DNA of 64,000 bases, from contig JAJEKV010000023.1 in assembly GCA_021234155.1 (NCBI GenBank), positions 5,229,945 through 5,293,944 on the forward strand, read 5' to 3'. The position numbers and the translations under genes were made by a program. The stretch is from Isoetes taiwanensis. Taxonomy: Eukaryota > Streptophyta > Lycopodiopsida > Isoetales > Isoetaceae. Every line of letters starts with the position of its first letter. The stretch's first letter is position 1. The notes under the pieces were generated by a model. The model ran no database searches. It had not been told where the DNA came from and saw only the letters and a list, made by a program, of their open reading frames with translations. Shown piece by piece: positions 47,455-58,900 of this stretch.

Positions 47455-48160
47455 CTATCCTTTATTCCCATCGAGCGTACCCGAAAGACCCTTGGGAGCA
47501 AACATGGCCTTACCATCATGCATCGAACAATCTTGACAATAGCATAACATGATCGTATCTATTGCCATTTCATAAACCTGTAGAAGAACATAGATTTGAT
47601 TACTGAATCATGGACAATAAAAGAACTAGCTGCAAATTTTATCTTATATAGCGAAGCAAATTAAGATACCTGCATGAAAATGTGCGATATAAAATATCCA
47701 GCAACACAAGAGAACATGACTGGAAAAAGTGGACTAGAGAGATAATATCGGCTGGAAGAATCAGAGTACATTTTTGCTTGGCACATGAAGAACGCAATGA
47801 CACCACATACAGCAGTAATAAGCAATTTTCCAAATAAAATCAGTAGGTCTCCTATAATTGTCACTGCAGCTATTCTTAATACGTTGGTTATTATGAGTGA
47901 AATCGCAGTTCCAGCAGAACGGCAATAATTTGTGCCCTTCATGGCCACTATATAGGTGTTCCTGAAATTGCAGAAGATATTTAGAAAATAAAAGATCTAA
48001 ATGAAGATATGCATTAAATTCCAGCCTATGCGTTACCTGTTGATATATTTGAGGATGGTTTCCAGGCACTTGAGAAAGCACAGGCAATACAGCAACCAGT
48101 AAAGCCCCAAGCGCAACAGAACCAGATGATAGCAGAATGCCCTTTTCATTGATACTAGAA
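47455..48160 (-). pseudogene. Choline transporter-like (CTL1/SLC44) protein, C-terminal exons
   Basis: Three exon pieces on the minus strand are visible. 48160-48037 carries GSVALGALLVAVLPVL. 47961-47670 carries NTYIVAMKGTNYCRSA, ILRIAAV-like VLRIAAVTIIGDLLILFGKLL and a membrane segment FPVMFSCVAGYF. 47577-47455 carries VYEMAIDTIMLCYCQDC and the final stop TAG. This is the order at the C-terminus of plant CTL1 (SLC44 family, membrane choline/lipid homeostasis). The phases of the first and second pieces do not match, and about 40 family residues between them are missing, so an exon is lost. The rest of the gene is not upstream. It sits 175 bp from the helicase fragment on the same strand. Confidence 0.8.
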
Positions 48161-48759
48161 CTGGAAATGAAAAGGCAGAATGTCCACGATACCAATAATA
48201 CATAGAAACAGCTCCTGAAGAAATACCCTTGATCTTTCATAAATTTAGGAAGATCACATAACCTAATTGAAATAAAATCCCATATGTCTGCTCTTACTGA
48301 GCCACGAAAATTGAATAGAAGTTTGAGACTTAAAACTGTAAAATGGGCATTGTTGAATATCGAAGCAGCAAAATAAGATACCTGGCTCTTTCTGAAGCGA
48401 ATCAGACCAATGACTCTTGTAGCTTTAAGGGCAGGATTTGCTGAAAACCTTGATTCTAGAGCCGAGCTACCTACTTTCTTAGTCCCTTAACGAGCAAACT
48501 TTCAGACCCAAAAAACTCGATATCAAGGCAAATAGGTCAACTCGATATCCAGACCCAAAAAAATCCTTAACGTATTTCTAAATCCCTCCACCTGCAGTGA
48601 AAGCGCTCCTGAAACCGTGGAAATACAGCAGGTCCGGCGCCAAAACGTAAGACGCTCCTTAGGTATACGTACTTCAAAATGGCAAAAAAACCCCTTCATC
48701 GCCCACGCACATGTTTTGTACGGAAAAAAAGGTGAACCCCCCGGGCCACGAGCATCTTA
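48161..48759. other. Spacer upstream of the 189-residue frame
   Basis: No gene recognised. A membrane-like minus-strand frame at 48180-48240 abuts the CTL exon but shows no clear family match. Confidence 0.45.
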
Positions 48760-49329
48760 ATGCCGAGGCCTTCGACACCACCTCCAACAAGAGGAGCAGG
48801 AATTGACCTCAGGCGAGTCGACTCCACAATTGAAGACTACCGGGAGCTGACTGAGATCGAGGTCGACGAATACGCCGGGCGGCATAGAGCTGGAGGCCAA
48901 ACAAGCGGAGAAGCTTCAGCGACACACAATGACAGGTCCCTGAGGTACTACCTGCCCCTGCTGCTGGATGGGAGAATAGCGGTAGTACACCGCAAGTTCA
49001 GCCCCCGGGGAGAAGAAGGAGTGTTCATGCTTATTGCACTCTCAGGCTTCGGCAGGCATGCTCGAATAGCGGCAAATGTCGACTATGCTGTCCTAGTCAA
49101 GAGAGCAATGGCACTTGACCTCTTTGACTTCGCCATACCCCATCGACGGCAGGCGAGATTGGCGGTGACCGCGGCCTGCACATCCGACCGCAGGGTGGAA
49201 GAGTTGGCGAGAGCCTTGCAGGGCGGCTCGTCAGCAAACGTCCTCAGAAACTTGGGTCATTCGGTAGGAACGACCCAAGTTAAGAAGTTCCTTGAGGACA
49301 ACCCATCTTACCGGCGATTTCAAGATTAG
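48760..49329 (+). CDS. Unrecognised 189-residue protein
   Basis: An open frame from ATG (with an in-frame stop 27 bases upstream) to TAG. It starts with a short Pro/Thr segment, then an acidic helix (DSTIEDYRELTEIEVDEYAG), a compact hydrophobic/basic core (YYLPLLLDGRIAVVHRKFSP, VFMLIALSGFGRHARIAANV) and a basic C-terminus (KKFLEDNPSYRRFQD). No signal peptide or membrane segment is evident and I recognise no family. GC-rich, intronless and bounded by very AT-rich sequence, it resembles the 323-residue and H3-like frames in style and may belong to the same foreign or mobile cassette. Alternatively it may be an extra ORF of the gypsy element that starts 170 bp downstream. Confidence 0.6.
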   Translation: MPRPSTPPPTRGAGIDLRRVDSTIEDYRELTEIEVDEYAGRHRAGGQTSGEASATHNDRSLRYYLPLLLDGRIAVVHRKFSPRGEEGVFMLIALSGFGRHARIAANVDYAVLVKRAMALDLFDFAIPHRRQARLAVTAACTSDRRVEELARALQGGSSANVLRNLGHSVGTTQVKKFLEDNPSYRRFQD

Positions 49330-49502
49330 TTAGACTCTTGATCCCGGAGACTTTTTGTACTAAAATATTATATATTATATGAATATAATTTCTTTTGCAC
49401 TTCAAATGTTTTGTTGATGTATTTTGTGTCCCCAACTATACCAACAAACATAAATAATGCAAGAGAACAAGCTAAAACTAACCATATAGCCATGAACTAC
49501 TT

Positions 49503-50599
49503 GTGTATGCAGCTAGAGGCCTAGGCTCAGGGGAACGACAACGCCGAGACCATATGGAAGAACAGAGTCCGCCCAGGCCACCCCCGGCAAGGAACCTATT
49601 CGAGGAATTTGGACCCATAACCCCAGAAGAGGAAATATCACAGACGAGGACGGACCTGGAGCAGATAAAGGCTTTGCTGGCCGCGCAAGCAGGAGCGGGT
49701 TCAGTGGGCAACGCTCAGCTGCCTCAAGCATCAGCTCGAAAAACAGGAAGGGATAAGAAGAGGAGCAAGAGAAGGAGGTCCTCCAGCTCGGAATCCTCCG
49801 ACTCAAGCTCGGACTCAGATTTCGACTCCGAGAAGAAGAGCAGGCCCAGGACCGAACAGATGGAAGGAAGAGGAACACTGCAGATGCAAGGCAGAGGGAC
49901 ACCATAGATGGACGACAAAGGGACACCAGAGCCTCTGACTACCAGAAGAAGGTAGATTCTGCACTGGGCAATGTATGGAAGGCCCGGAAACTGGAACAGT
50001 TCTCGGGGGAGAACAGGTCAGGATTAGAAGCAGAGGCATGGCTGGACGAAATGAGTGAGTACGGCAATGCTTATGGCATGAAGGATAAAGACAAAGGCAG
50101 AGTGGCAACAGCCAACTTGAAAGGAGCCGCACCGATTTGGTGGAAGGGTTATGCAAAGGCACATGGCTTAAGCAGGGATGCTTGTAAGTTCAGAAAGTTT
50201 GCTAAAGCCTTCAAGCGCCATTACGTCCCAAGGGAGCACAAGTCCAGCATGATGCAACAGTTCTACAGGTTGCAACAGGGAAACAAATCAGTCCAGAAAT
50301 ATACAGAGGAATTCATGAGGCTAAGACTTTATGTGCCAAAGTTGGGCGAAAAACATGCAGTAGAGAGCTACATTGAGGGCCTGAATGAGGAGATCCGCAA
50401 GCTTGTAAGGGCAATAAATCCTAAGACAGTATCAGAAGCAGAGTCCAAGGCAATAAGCTTGCAAGGAACGGGACCTCAGAATAGCGGGCAGAGGCAGCAG
50501 CATTACCAGGATCAAGGCAAGGCAACATGGAGTTATAGCCCTAGGGCAGCCAGTCCAGGTCCAGCTAGAGCCCCATATGGTGGCAACCAGGGGAAATAA
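49503..50599 (+). pseudogene. Ty3/gypsy copy 2 Gag (frameshift and stop)
   Basis: The N-terminal frame (49503-49907) is Pro-rich, then Arg/Ser-rich ([19 protein letters not shown]). Near 49840 the homologous reading shifts by one base into DYQKKVDSALGNVWKARKLEQF. It continues through the Gag core ([39 protein letters not shown]) to GGNQGK and a TAA at 50597-50599. The next frame-matched residues, QEKKQVSF, show the Gag continues past this stop. Copy 1 has a sense codon at this place. Confidence 0.9.
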
Positions 50600-53500
50600 C
50601 AGGAGAAGAAGCAGGTGTCCTTCAAGGACAAGCGGGAGGGGTCAAACTACTCCAAAGCAGTGCGATCCTTTTTGCAGGCTATGCCCAAGGAAAAGAGACA
50701 GGAGTGCATAGAAAAGCAGCTTTGCTTCAGGTGCTTCCAGCCAGGCCATAGGACAGCGAACTGCCCCTACGTCATGAGTGCAGCACTAGCAGAGTTGGGA
50801 GATTGGGACACTCTGTCTGACGACGACGGCGAGGAAGCCCGCGACTACATTCAGGGTGAGTGTCATATCTTTGCCGCAATAGATACAGAGCAAGCAGAGA
50901 GCCAGTATAAAGTAATTTCCACAGTAGGGAAGGCCAAGACCAAGTCCTTCATAGTCCTGATAGACTCAGGAAGTAGCCATAACTTTGCATCCCCCAGAAT
51001 GGTTCAAATGTTGAAGTTGAAACCACTAAAGTCAAAGCCAAGGCCCGTTGACTTAGCAAGTGGAGCAGTAAGGCAGACGGCAGGAAAAAGAATTAACTTC
51101 GACATCGACTTGCCAGGGATTAATATCCAGATGGGAGCAGAAGTAATGGGCATTGGCAAGTACGACTTGATCATAGGAATGGAGTACCTTGGACCAGCAG
51201 GGGCCATTATTGATTGTGGAAAGCGGAAGGTGACCTTCCCAACGCCCGACGGCAAAATCATTGAGATCACAGGTAAAGAAGTTGTTCCCATCATGCAGTG
51301 TATGTCTTCTAAACGGCTGTTCAAGTGCATCAAGAGCGAGCAGGTAGCATACATCTTCAAGCTTGAGATTGATGAGCCAGAGTCAGAAGAAAGCAAAGAA
51401 GACAAGGTGCTCAGCAAGTTGCCGAAGCAAATAGCTAAGCTGATCACGGAGTTCCATGATCTCTTTCCAGATGAGATCAAGCAGCTTCCTCCTTATAGGG
51501 GAGTCGAGTGTGAGATAGCACTCGAACGAGGAACGAAGCCGACAAGCAAAGCCCCATATAGAATGACGACGCAGGAGTTGACGGAGCTGAAGAAGCAATT
51601 GCCGGAGTTGCTCGACCTAGGCTTCATTAGACCTAGCGTCTCGCCATTTGGAGCACCCATTCTCTTTGTAAAGAAGAAGGATGGCAGTTTAAGGATGTGC
51701 ATAGACTATAGGCAGTTGAACAAGCACACCATTAAGAACAAGTATGCGCTCCCCAGATCAGATGACTTGATGGATCAACTCCAAGGTGCAAAGGTCTTCT
51801 CCAAAATCGACTTAAGGTCAGGTTATCACCAGATCAGGATAAAGGAAGAAGATATCCATAAGACCGCCTTCAGAACGCGGTATGGGCATTATGAGTTCAC
51901 GGTAATGCCTTTCGGATTATCGAATGCCCCCGCGACATTCATGAGGCTCATGAACGACATCTTCAGGGAGTTTTTAGACACCTTTGTGATTGTATTCTTT
52001 GATGACATTTTGGTGTATAGCAGATCCCTTGAAGAGCACGTACAACACTTAAGGAGAGTGCTGGAGAAGTTGAAGAGGCACCGGTTTATGCCAAGTTGTC
52101 GGTGCCACTTCGCGAAGCGAGAGAAGGTGGAATATCTCGGTCATGTGATCTCGCCAGTAAGGAATCTCGACGGATCCCCGCCAAGATTGAAGCCGCCATT
52201 CAAAGGGTCGGGCGCCAAGAATGTGCATGAAGTCGAAGTTTTCGGCCCAGCAGTGGTACTACAGAAGTTCGCGGAAGAACTTTGCTAAGATAGCGCCCCG
52301 CTTAACAGACTTTGACGAGGGCGAGAAGGTGAAAGATTGGGCGAGCATTGGCACAAGAAAGCCCAAGCTGGGGTTTGAATTGTTGAAGGAAGCTTTAACA
52401 ACCGCCCCAAATCCTAACCTCGCCGGACCCCAGAGAAAGATAAGCTTGTAGCCATGCACGCCAGTAAGATAGCTACAGCGCAAAGGCTCATGCAAGAAGA
52501 GCGGTGGTAGCGTATGATTCCGTGAAGATGAACGACGCCTAAACGCCGCTACCCCACCCACGCATCGAATTGCTTGCGGTTGTCAGGGCATTAAGAATTT
52601 GGAGGCACTACCTTTTGGGAAGGAAGTTCCAATTGGATACAGACCATCAGAGCCTCCAGTATGTATTTACGCAACCACACCTCAACCTGAGGCAGAGAGG
52701 TGGATGGAGTTCCTTGAAGAGTATGACTTTGATATAGTCTACAAGCCAGGGAAGCTCAACGTGGTAGCGGATGCGCTTTCAAGGCATTCCCTGACAACTA
52801 GAGTGCATTGCAATGCAATTTCGACGATCTCCAGCGAATTTGGTAAGAAGATTGAAGAGTCCTTGCCAACGGATGTGGATTTCAGGGAAGTATGGGCAAG
52901 CCTCTCTAGGGAGGCTAGAACAGATAAGGAGCGGGAAGCCTTTAAACATTATAAGAAGGAAGGCAACCTGTTATACCATAAGAACAAGTTGTGCGTACCC
53001 GAATCATCAGGTGTAAGGAAATTGATCCTCCATGGCACGCACAACAGCCCAATAGCTGGCCATGCGGGATTCATGAAAACATATTTCAAAGTGCGCAGCA
53101 GCTATTATTGGCCAGGAATGAAGAAGCAAGTAGCTCGCTACATCAGGGAATGTCAGCTATGTCAGCAGACGAAGGCAGAGCAGCTTCGAATTCCAGGAGC
53201 ATTAGAGCCATTAGCGGTGCCAAACGCTAAGTGGGAGGTGATCAGCATGGATTTCATCACAGGGCTTCCAAGAACAGTAAGAGGAAAGGATGCCTTGATG
53301 GTAGTGGTCGACAAGTTGTCGAAGATGGCACATTTTGTGCCTTGCAGGACCACAGATACGGCTATGGATACGGCAAAGCTCTTCACCAAAGAGATCTTCA
53401 GGCTTCACGGCATGCCAAGGGAGATTATCTCCGACAGGGATCCGAAGTTCATGAGTGCCTTCTGGCAAGACCTCTTTGCGACCATTCAGACGAAGCTATC

Positions 53501-54313
53501 CATGAGCATGGCATATCATCCTCAGACGGATGGCCAAACGGAGCGGACCAACAGGATTTTGGAGGACATGCTACGGAACTATGTCTGGAATAAGCAAGGT
53601 ATGTGGGAAGAATTTATTCACTTGGTGGAGTTTGCCTACAATAGCACCAAGCAGGAATCATCCCAAATGTCGCCGTTTATGATTAATTACGGCTATCAGT
53701 GCCTAACTCCAGACACTTGGCACAATCCCGTGTCAAAAGTAGAGGTTTCGCAGCAGATGTTGGCCGATATGCAGCAGCTCATGGAAGAAGTTCGAGGATA
53801 TCTGCTAGCAGCAAGAAGTCGACAGAAGAGCATCACCGACAACCAGAGAGTTCAAAGTTGGAGATGATGTATGGCTCAAGATCAGGATCGGGAATTGCAA
53901 GAAGCTTGCTCCAAGATGGGCTGGACCTTTCAGAATAGTCAAGAGAGTAGGCAATCAATCCTACAAGCTAGACTTGCCAGCACACCTAAAAGATTCATAA
54001 GGTCTTCCACGTGAGTTTGTTGAAGAAGCACACTACAAATCCAGATGAAGTCTTGGACACTCCAACGTTGTTGGAAATGACAGAGGAGCAGCTGGAAATA
54101 GTTCCAGAATTGATTCTTGATAAAGCTTTCAAGGAAACAAGGAGGTCGGAGTTCCTCCAATATTTGGTTAAGTGGAAACACTTACCGGTGGAAGACGCGA
54201 CGTGGGTACTTAAGAAAGATCTAGTAAAGCAGTACCCGCAGTTTATGGAGCAATGGGACAGAAAAGTCATCTCCGAAGAAATCGGCTCATGCATGTCGAT
54301 TTGTGTGGATTAA
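50600..54313 (+). pseudogene. Ty3/gypsy copy 2 Gag knuckle and Pol with chromodomain (frame-broken)
   Basis: The frame 50615-52288 has the zinc knuckle [14 protein letters not shown] (residues 37-50), the protease DSGS (residue 117) and an RT with [11 protein letters not shown] and FFDDIL (about 52000). Indels between 52160 and 52600 break the RT end and RNase H, though [12 protein letters not shown] and YKPGKLNVVADALSRHS are readable. From 52599 integrase is open: the HHCC finger (ILHGTHNSPIAGHAG, CQLCQQTKAEQ), the DDE core (SMDFITGLP, SDRDPKFMSAFWQDL, E in the RTNRILEDML helix). A frameshift near 53860 and a stop near 53998 precede the tail and chromodomain (QYLVKWKHLPVEDATWVLKKD, ending 54313). 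Confidence 0.93.
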
Positions 54314-55185
54314 TTCTTGTATAGTTAAGATTAATCTACGCATGCAACCTATGCTAGGTATGGGTCGCATGCGTTGTTACCGATGAGGGGACCACTACGG
54401 TGATCTCTAGGGCGTGGTGTAATGTCAATGTAGGCATGACCGCGTTTCCGCTTGGGCGAGTGGAAGGTAGATTAGAAAGTCTACTTCTGTCCCACGGAAG
54501 TAGACGACCTCGAGAGAAAGGAGGTCATTAAGGAATGCACTGATAGGAAAAGCACCTCTAGCCCCATATATGCTTTGATAGGAGGAATCAGGCCTTCACG
54601 CCCCATACACGGGAAGGACCTATCCTCCACGCTGGGCAACTAGGGTGTAGGCATGAGCGGCATATAGGCATATAGGCGCTGTCTCCACGGCCATAATGGA
54701 AGATTCACCCTCTTCCTACGCCGGGAGATTAGCCATGCATCCATGTAGATAGGTGGGGTGGTCACCATATAACCAAAATTTTATTAATAATTAAAATGGT
54801 ACTAACGTAGTGTCGACCTGCAGGCCAATAGAGCGCTCCGGAGGGCAAGGAGGTCGAGCTACGAAGACTTGCAACACAAATTTTGTTGGAATGTGTTGCA
54901 AGGAATGAAGAGTACCTCGAATAATAATTGTAGATATGAAATGATAAATTTTGATAAACTTAATTGACATGATAAGTAAACTATCGAGTAACTTGCTTAA
55001 AGATGTTATGAATTGATAAGTTATTTCATAATATAATGGCGTGATAATGTTCTAAAAATATTACCTTAAGGTAATCTTAATAAATGTGTAAGTATTATAG
55101 TAGTTTATCGTATGTATCAGGTTGATTGCAGGTTAGGATGATCTCAAGGTGGGGAGACCCACGATGCTGCGGACATCATCATTTC
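54314..55185 (+). other. 3' non-coding internal region of gypsy copy 2
   Basis: No coding content. The first 130 bp resemble the matching region of copy 1. A duplicated AAGGTGGGGAGA occurs at 55146 and again as the polypurine tract. Confidence 0.6.
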
Positions 55186-55198
55186 AAGGTGGGGAGAA
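55186..55198 (+). other. Polypurine tract of gypsy copy 2
   Basis: AAGGTGGGGAGAA directly before the LTR TGTGACGT; same layout as at 3387-3399. Confidence 0.88.
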
Positions 55199-57092
55199 TG
55201 TGACGTTCCAGGACAGTATACGGTCCCAGGACGTATACTGTACTGCCTCGTCACGCGTACACGCCACTCCGACTGACGTGTACGCCGACGTGTAGCCAAG
55301 TGGGTAGCCCCTAGGGGGCAACTTGCTAAGAATGTGCATTTATTATTAATGTGCACATTTACCAATGTACACATTAATGTGGGCACACATTTGGGTGGTT
55401 TTTTAATTCACATACTCAAAAAAGCATGTGGGCGACACATGTGCTGCACAGGTGCTGACTGCCCTTCATTGCCCTTCAAACTGCCCTTCATTGCCCTTCC
55501 ATAGCCCTTCATTGCCCTTCAAAAAATCATGAGTGTTTTCTACTATATAAAGGATATAATGAGCATATTAGTGATGCAAATGATGATGACATAAATTATT
55601 TGGTGAAGGTGCTTATATGTGCTATGATGGTAAAAAAACTGGGTAGGTCAATAAAAAAGTTACCCATTTCCATGTGGACACTTTATGCCAAGTGGGCCAT
55701 AACCAAGTGTGCAATTAATGTGCACATTTACCAATGTACACATTACACATTTCCATGTGGGCACATTTTGCCACCTAGCCATTAAAGGCAAGTGGGCCCA
55801 TTCCCAATTATCCCACATGCCTAAAGGGGATAATTGGAAACCCTAGCCAACCCCTTGTCTATTTAAGAAGGGAAACCCTAACTTGCCCAGTTTTCGTTTC
55901 TAGGGTTTTAAAGCTCTGTTTTGACTGCCCCAGGGGTCAAAACCGCCTCCCAGACTCTGCCCGAGCGAATTGCCCCATTAGTTTCCCTTGATTCGAGCAG
56001 GTTAGCAGGATGGTTGAGCTCAGGTCAGGAGGAGGAACTCAAGGATCAGGTATTTCGTCAATTTAATAGCCTAAACCCTCTTCTAGTCATTAAATCAGTA
56101 GGTTTAGCCTATTAAATTACTCATAGCAACCCTCTAGACCTCTAGATACCAGACTCTAACTAAAGAACCTAACTCTATGATATAGATTAGGTCTAGTTCT
56201 TTAGTATTCTATGATGTATACGGATGATGTATCTCTATGAACTCCTTGTATTGGGAAGGGGGGTAGAGACCTAAAGCTTGGTAGTAGATGCTCCTAGATT
56301 AGCCTCTCTAGCACATTATAGATTCGGCCTGTGCACAAGAACCACACCTGGTTGTGGGTGAAGGGGCCAGACTGGCTAAGAAGGAGGTTCATGTTCTGAC
56401 TCTTGAACGATCCCTCTGGTGTGTAAGGCCTACCAGGGATCATAGTGACTAGGTCTAATGGCTTACCACTGAGTGTGGGTAGGGCATGGACTCGACACAC
56501 GTGAAGTGGTGTACACTTTCCAGTGGGTTCAGTCGAATACGGGCAGTGGCCCTCTAGTCACCTTGAGTCAGCATGCAGATCTCTGGAGGGAGCGATCCCT
56601 TTCTGCCCCATCGGAACTGGGAGGATGAGATCCAGGAATAGCCCCTTCGGCTATGCATCCGGCGGGCTACAGTCAGGTCCCGACACTTTTCAGCCTACTA
56701 CCCTATGCCATGTTCATATGCCAGCCAAATCCATTGCCATGAATTGCATGCGCAATGAACTCGGAGAGAAGCCGTCGGGTCATCCCCTTGAGTCTGAGCC
56801 TTGGGTAGGACTTCCCATATGTATTGTGCTCACCCTTGTCTATGCAGATGTGATGGACCACCCTTCGAGGTGGATATGTGCTTATGTTATATACTGACAT
56901 GTATGTTTACGCTTCCGCAGCTAGGTAGGCCCTGAGGGAGACGGGGTAAAATGACCCCTTCACTCTTCCCACTGGAACCCGTCACGGTTGCAGTGTCATG
57001 TGGAGGGCCCTGTATCGGCATGGAGCTGGTATGGGGGATGAACTCCTGTTTGTATACGGTGAGTGCACCGTATACGAGTAGGGGACGTCACA
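55199..57092 (+). repeat. 3' LTR of gypsy copy 2 (LTR B)
   Basis: It starts TGTGACGTTCC after the polypurine tract and ends GGGGACGTCACA, with an exact 8-bp terminal inversion (TGTGACGT/ACGTCACA). Without the inserted 273-bp element and its duplicated target it is about 1617 bp long, close to LTR A. CTATTTAAG near 55859 is a candidate TATA box. Past the end, minus-strand LINE endonuclease sequence resumes. Confidence 0.92.
55393..55665. mobile_element. 273-bp DNA element in LTR B with imperfect TIRs and ATTT target duplication
   Basis: LTR A reads CACACATTTCCATG without interruption. In LTR B the sequence is CACACATTT, then 273 bp from GGGTGGTTTTTTAATT to AATAAAAAAGTTACCC, then ATTTCCATG. 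The ends form imperfect inverted repeats (GGGTGGTTTTTTAATT against GGGTAACTTTTTTATT). The interior contains a GCCCTTCATT short repeat near 55460-55520. No transposase. Confidence 0.9.
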
Positions 57093-58900
57093 GTGTCCTC
57101 GTTTCCCGGTGCACTCATTGAAAACGGAGTAGCGCTGGTATCCTGGCAAATCAGGTAGCCTGTGACCAGCATGTTCCCATGTTTCCATGAGGAAGATAAT
57201 GTCCATGTCCATGGCGACGGAATTGAGACTGTCCCCCTTCTGCCATGGAAAGCCACGGCAATTCCAGGATACCACGCTGAGGCACGATCCCTATTTAGTG
57301 GCATCCATCGCCACTTCAGGTCCGGTGGTAGTGGTGGTCCCAGGGGGAGCGGCAGATGTGGATGCCTGTGCCGGGGCCCCTCGAGGGGGGACTCGAGGGG
57401 CCGGAGTGCTCGTGATCCCCTGTTTGGTCTGCTCGAATTCCCGCGATCCTTCCCCGGACTAGCCCCTTTGCCCCTCCATAATCCGGCAGCCCTCGACTTT
57501 GGCCACTCACGCCCGGGTCTCTTCTTTGTCTTTGGGGTCAAGTCGGTCAGCGTCTGAGCGTGCCCTTCAACTTCCGGCCCACGGCGACGCAGATGGCCAC
57601 CCGCCCGCACGCTCTCAAGCGTGAAGATGACCACCGGGCGATCGTGGCGGCCAATTCCATGACGACTTCGCCTTTCCAATGGTCGGGTGCCGGGAACATC
57701 ATCCGGGTCCAAGATACGCGGTCCGAGAGTCCGGAAGTGAGATGTTCTCCCGACTCCTCCGCGGGCCTCGCGACTACCACATCAAGCGGCTCCCTGCGTC
57801 TCGTTCTTGGAGTTCGCGGGGCCGCACCAGGTGTTGGTTGAGGTGGGTGAGGCATAGTCGCGGGCCTACCGGGTGGTGGCGGCCCGGGCGTGATCCGATG
57901 TGTCCACAGCAGGTGTTGCGTGCTGACGCTCGTAGGTTGGTGGGTTCGTGGGGTTGGTGTGTTCTTTCTTCGCGGGTTTCGTTCTCCCGGAAGTCGGAGC
58001 TCAGCTCTTGCGGGACGTTGTCATGTCTTGCCATCTCCCGATGCAATGGCAGAGTTGCTCATGTGCTCGGCACGGACGCCTTTGCCTGCCGGGCAACGGC
58101 CACCGGCTCCCCAGAGCTCCCGTAGCTCCGATCGTGCTAAATCCTTACTCGGCTTCGATTACGCACGGCTGGCTTCCAAAGCGACTGGACTCCTTGTCTC
58201 CCGCGGTGGCGCCTCGCAACCTCGGCGGGGAGGCGGCCTGTGCTCGTGCCCGTGGCCTTAGCCTCCTCAACCTCGGCCTGGATCCAGGGAGCCGAGATTA
58301 CGAAAGTGTCTCCTGCTCTACCGGTTTCCGTCTGGCGTCCCGGCTTCCATAGGCGCCAACGGTGTCTACCCCCCTCATATCACGCAAGCTCCTGGCCGGT
58401 ATTGCATCTACGTCAAATTGTAGCAAGTGGATGCTATCATCATGCACTTTTGTCGTCTGCAGCGATCCTCCAATTACGTGATTCGTCGTTTTACGGCACC
58501 AAGTGCTGCGCAACATCCAGAGATGTTATGTTCTCCACCCGTCGGGGAGGCACGCAAAGCGTGCAGACCGTTGGCCACAACCCTGCGCACGGATGCGGCT
58601 CCAAGGTTCGACCGGGCGGATTGCGTGTGGCCTTTGTCGGGTCGACCGGGCCTTGGCTCGGGCCTCCCTCTTCATGGAAGACGTCTCTCCCTGCGCCTCG
58701 AGGCCTCTTCCTTGGTGGCCCCGCTTCATGGTCTTCCGGAGGAGGGGGCACTGCGGGGTCACCCGGTGGTTGGTGTGTTTGGGCCTTCCCAGGATGGGTT
58801 GGTGTGGTCTGAGGTAGCTCACCAACCAAGTGTGGGTCCACACACGGGACTGTGTATGTGGCCATGACTTGGGGTATGACTTGGGCCACGATAGGTCAAA
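57093..58900 (-). mobile_element. LINE 5' portion, duplicate of 41124-42900
   Basis: Minus-strand endonuclease start VSWNCRGFPWQKGDSL and DIIFLMETWEHAGHRLPDLPGYQ (about 57275-57130) stop at LTR B. The ORF1-like coiled-coil segment lies at 58516-58298 but is frame-broken. It is colinear with the first copy, with many 1-3 base differences, mostly at CAG/CTG sites. Confidence 0.85.

Larger units (their letters stand above)
49503..57092 (+). mobile_element. Ty3/gypsy chromovirus, copy 2 (gag-pol plus 3' LTR)
   Basis: Gag, protease, RT, RNase H, integrase, chromodomain, polypurine tract and 3' LTR are all present in order. The 5' LTR is not directly upstream. The nearest related LTR is copy A, 8.4 kb away. 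Gag has a frameshift and a stop, and pol has at least four frame breaks, so the copy is dead. Its LTR B is inserted in a minus-strand LINE at the same site as LTR A. Confidence 0.93.

Noticed and set aside
39505-57092. One 17.6-kb retroelement with LTR A as 5' LTR and LTR B as 3' LTR
   Set aside because: LTR A is followed by LINE sequence, not a primer-binding site, and the same LINE sequence also follows LTR B; a duplication explains this better.
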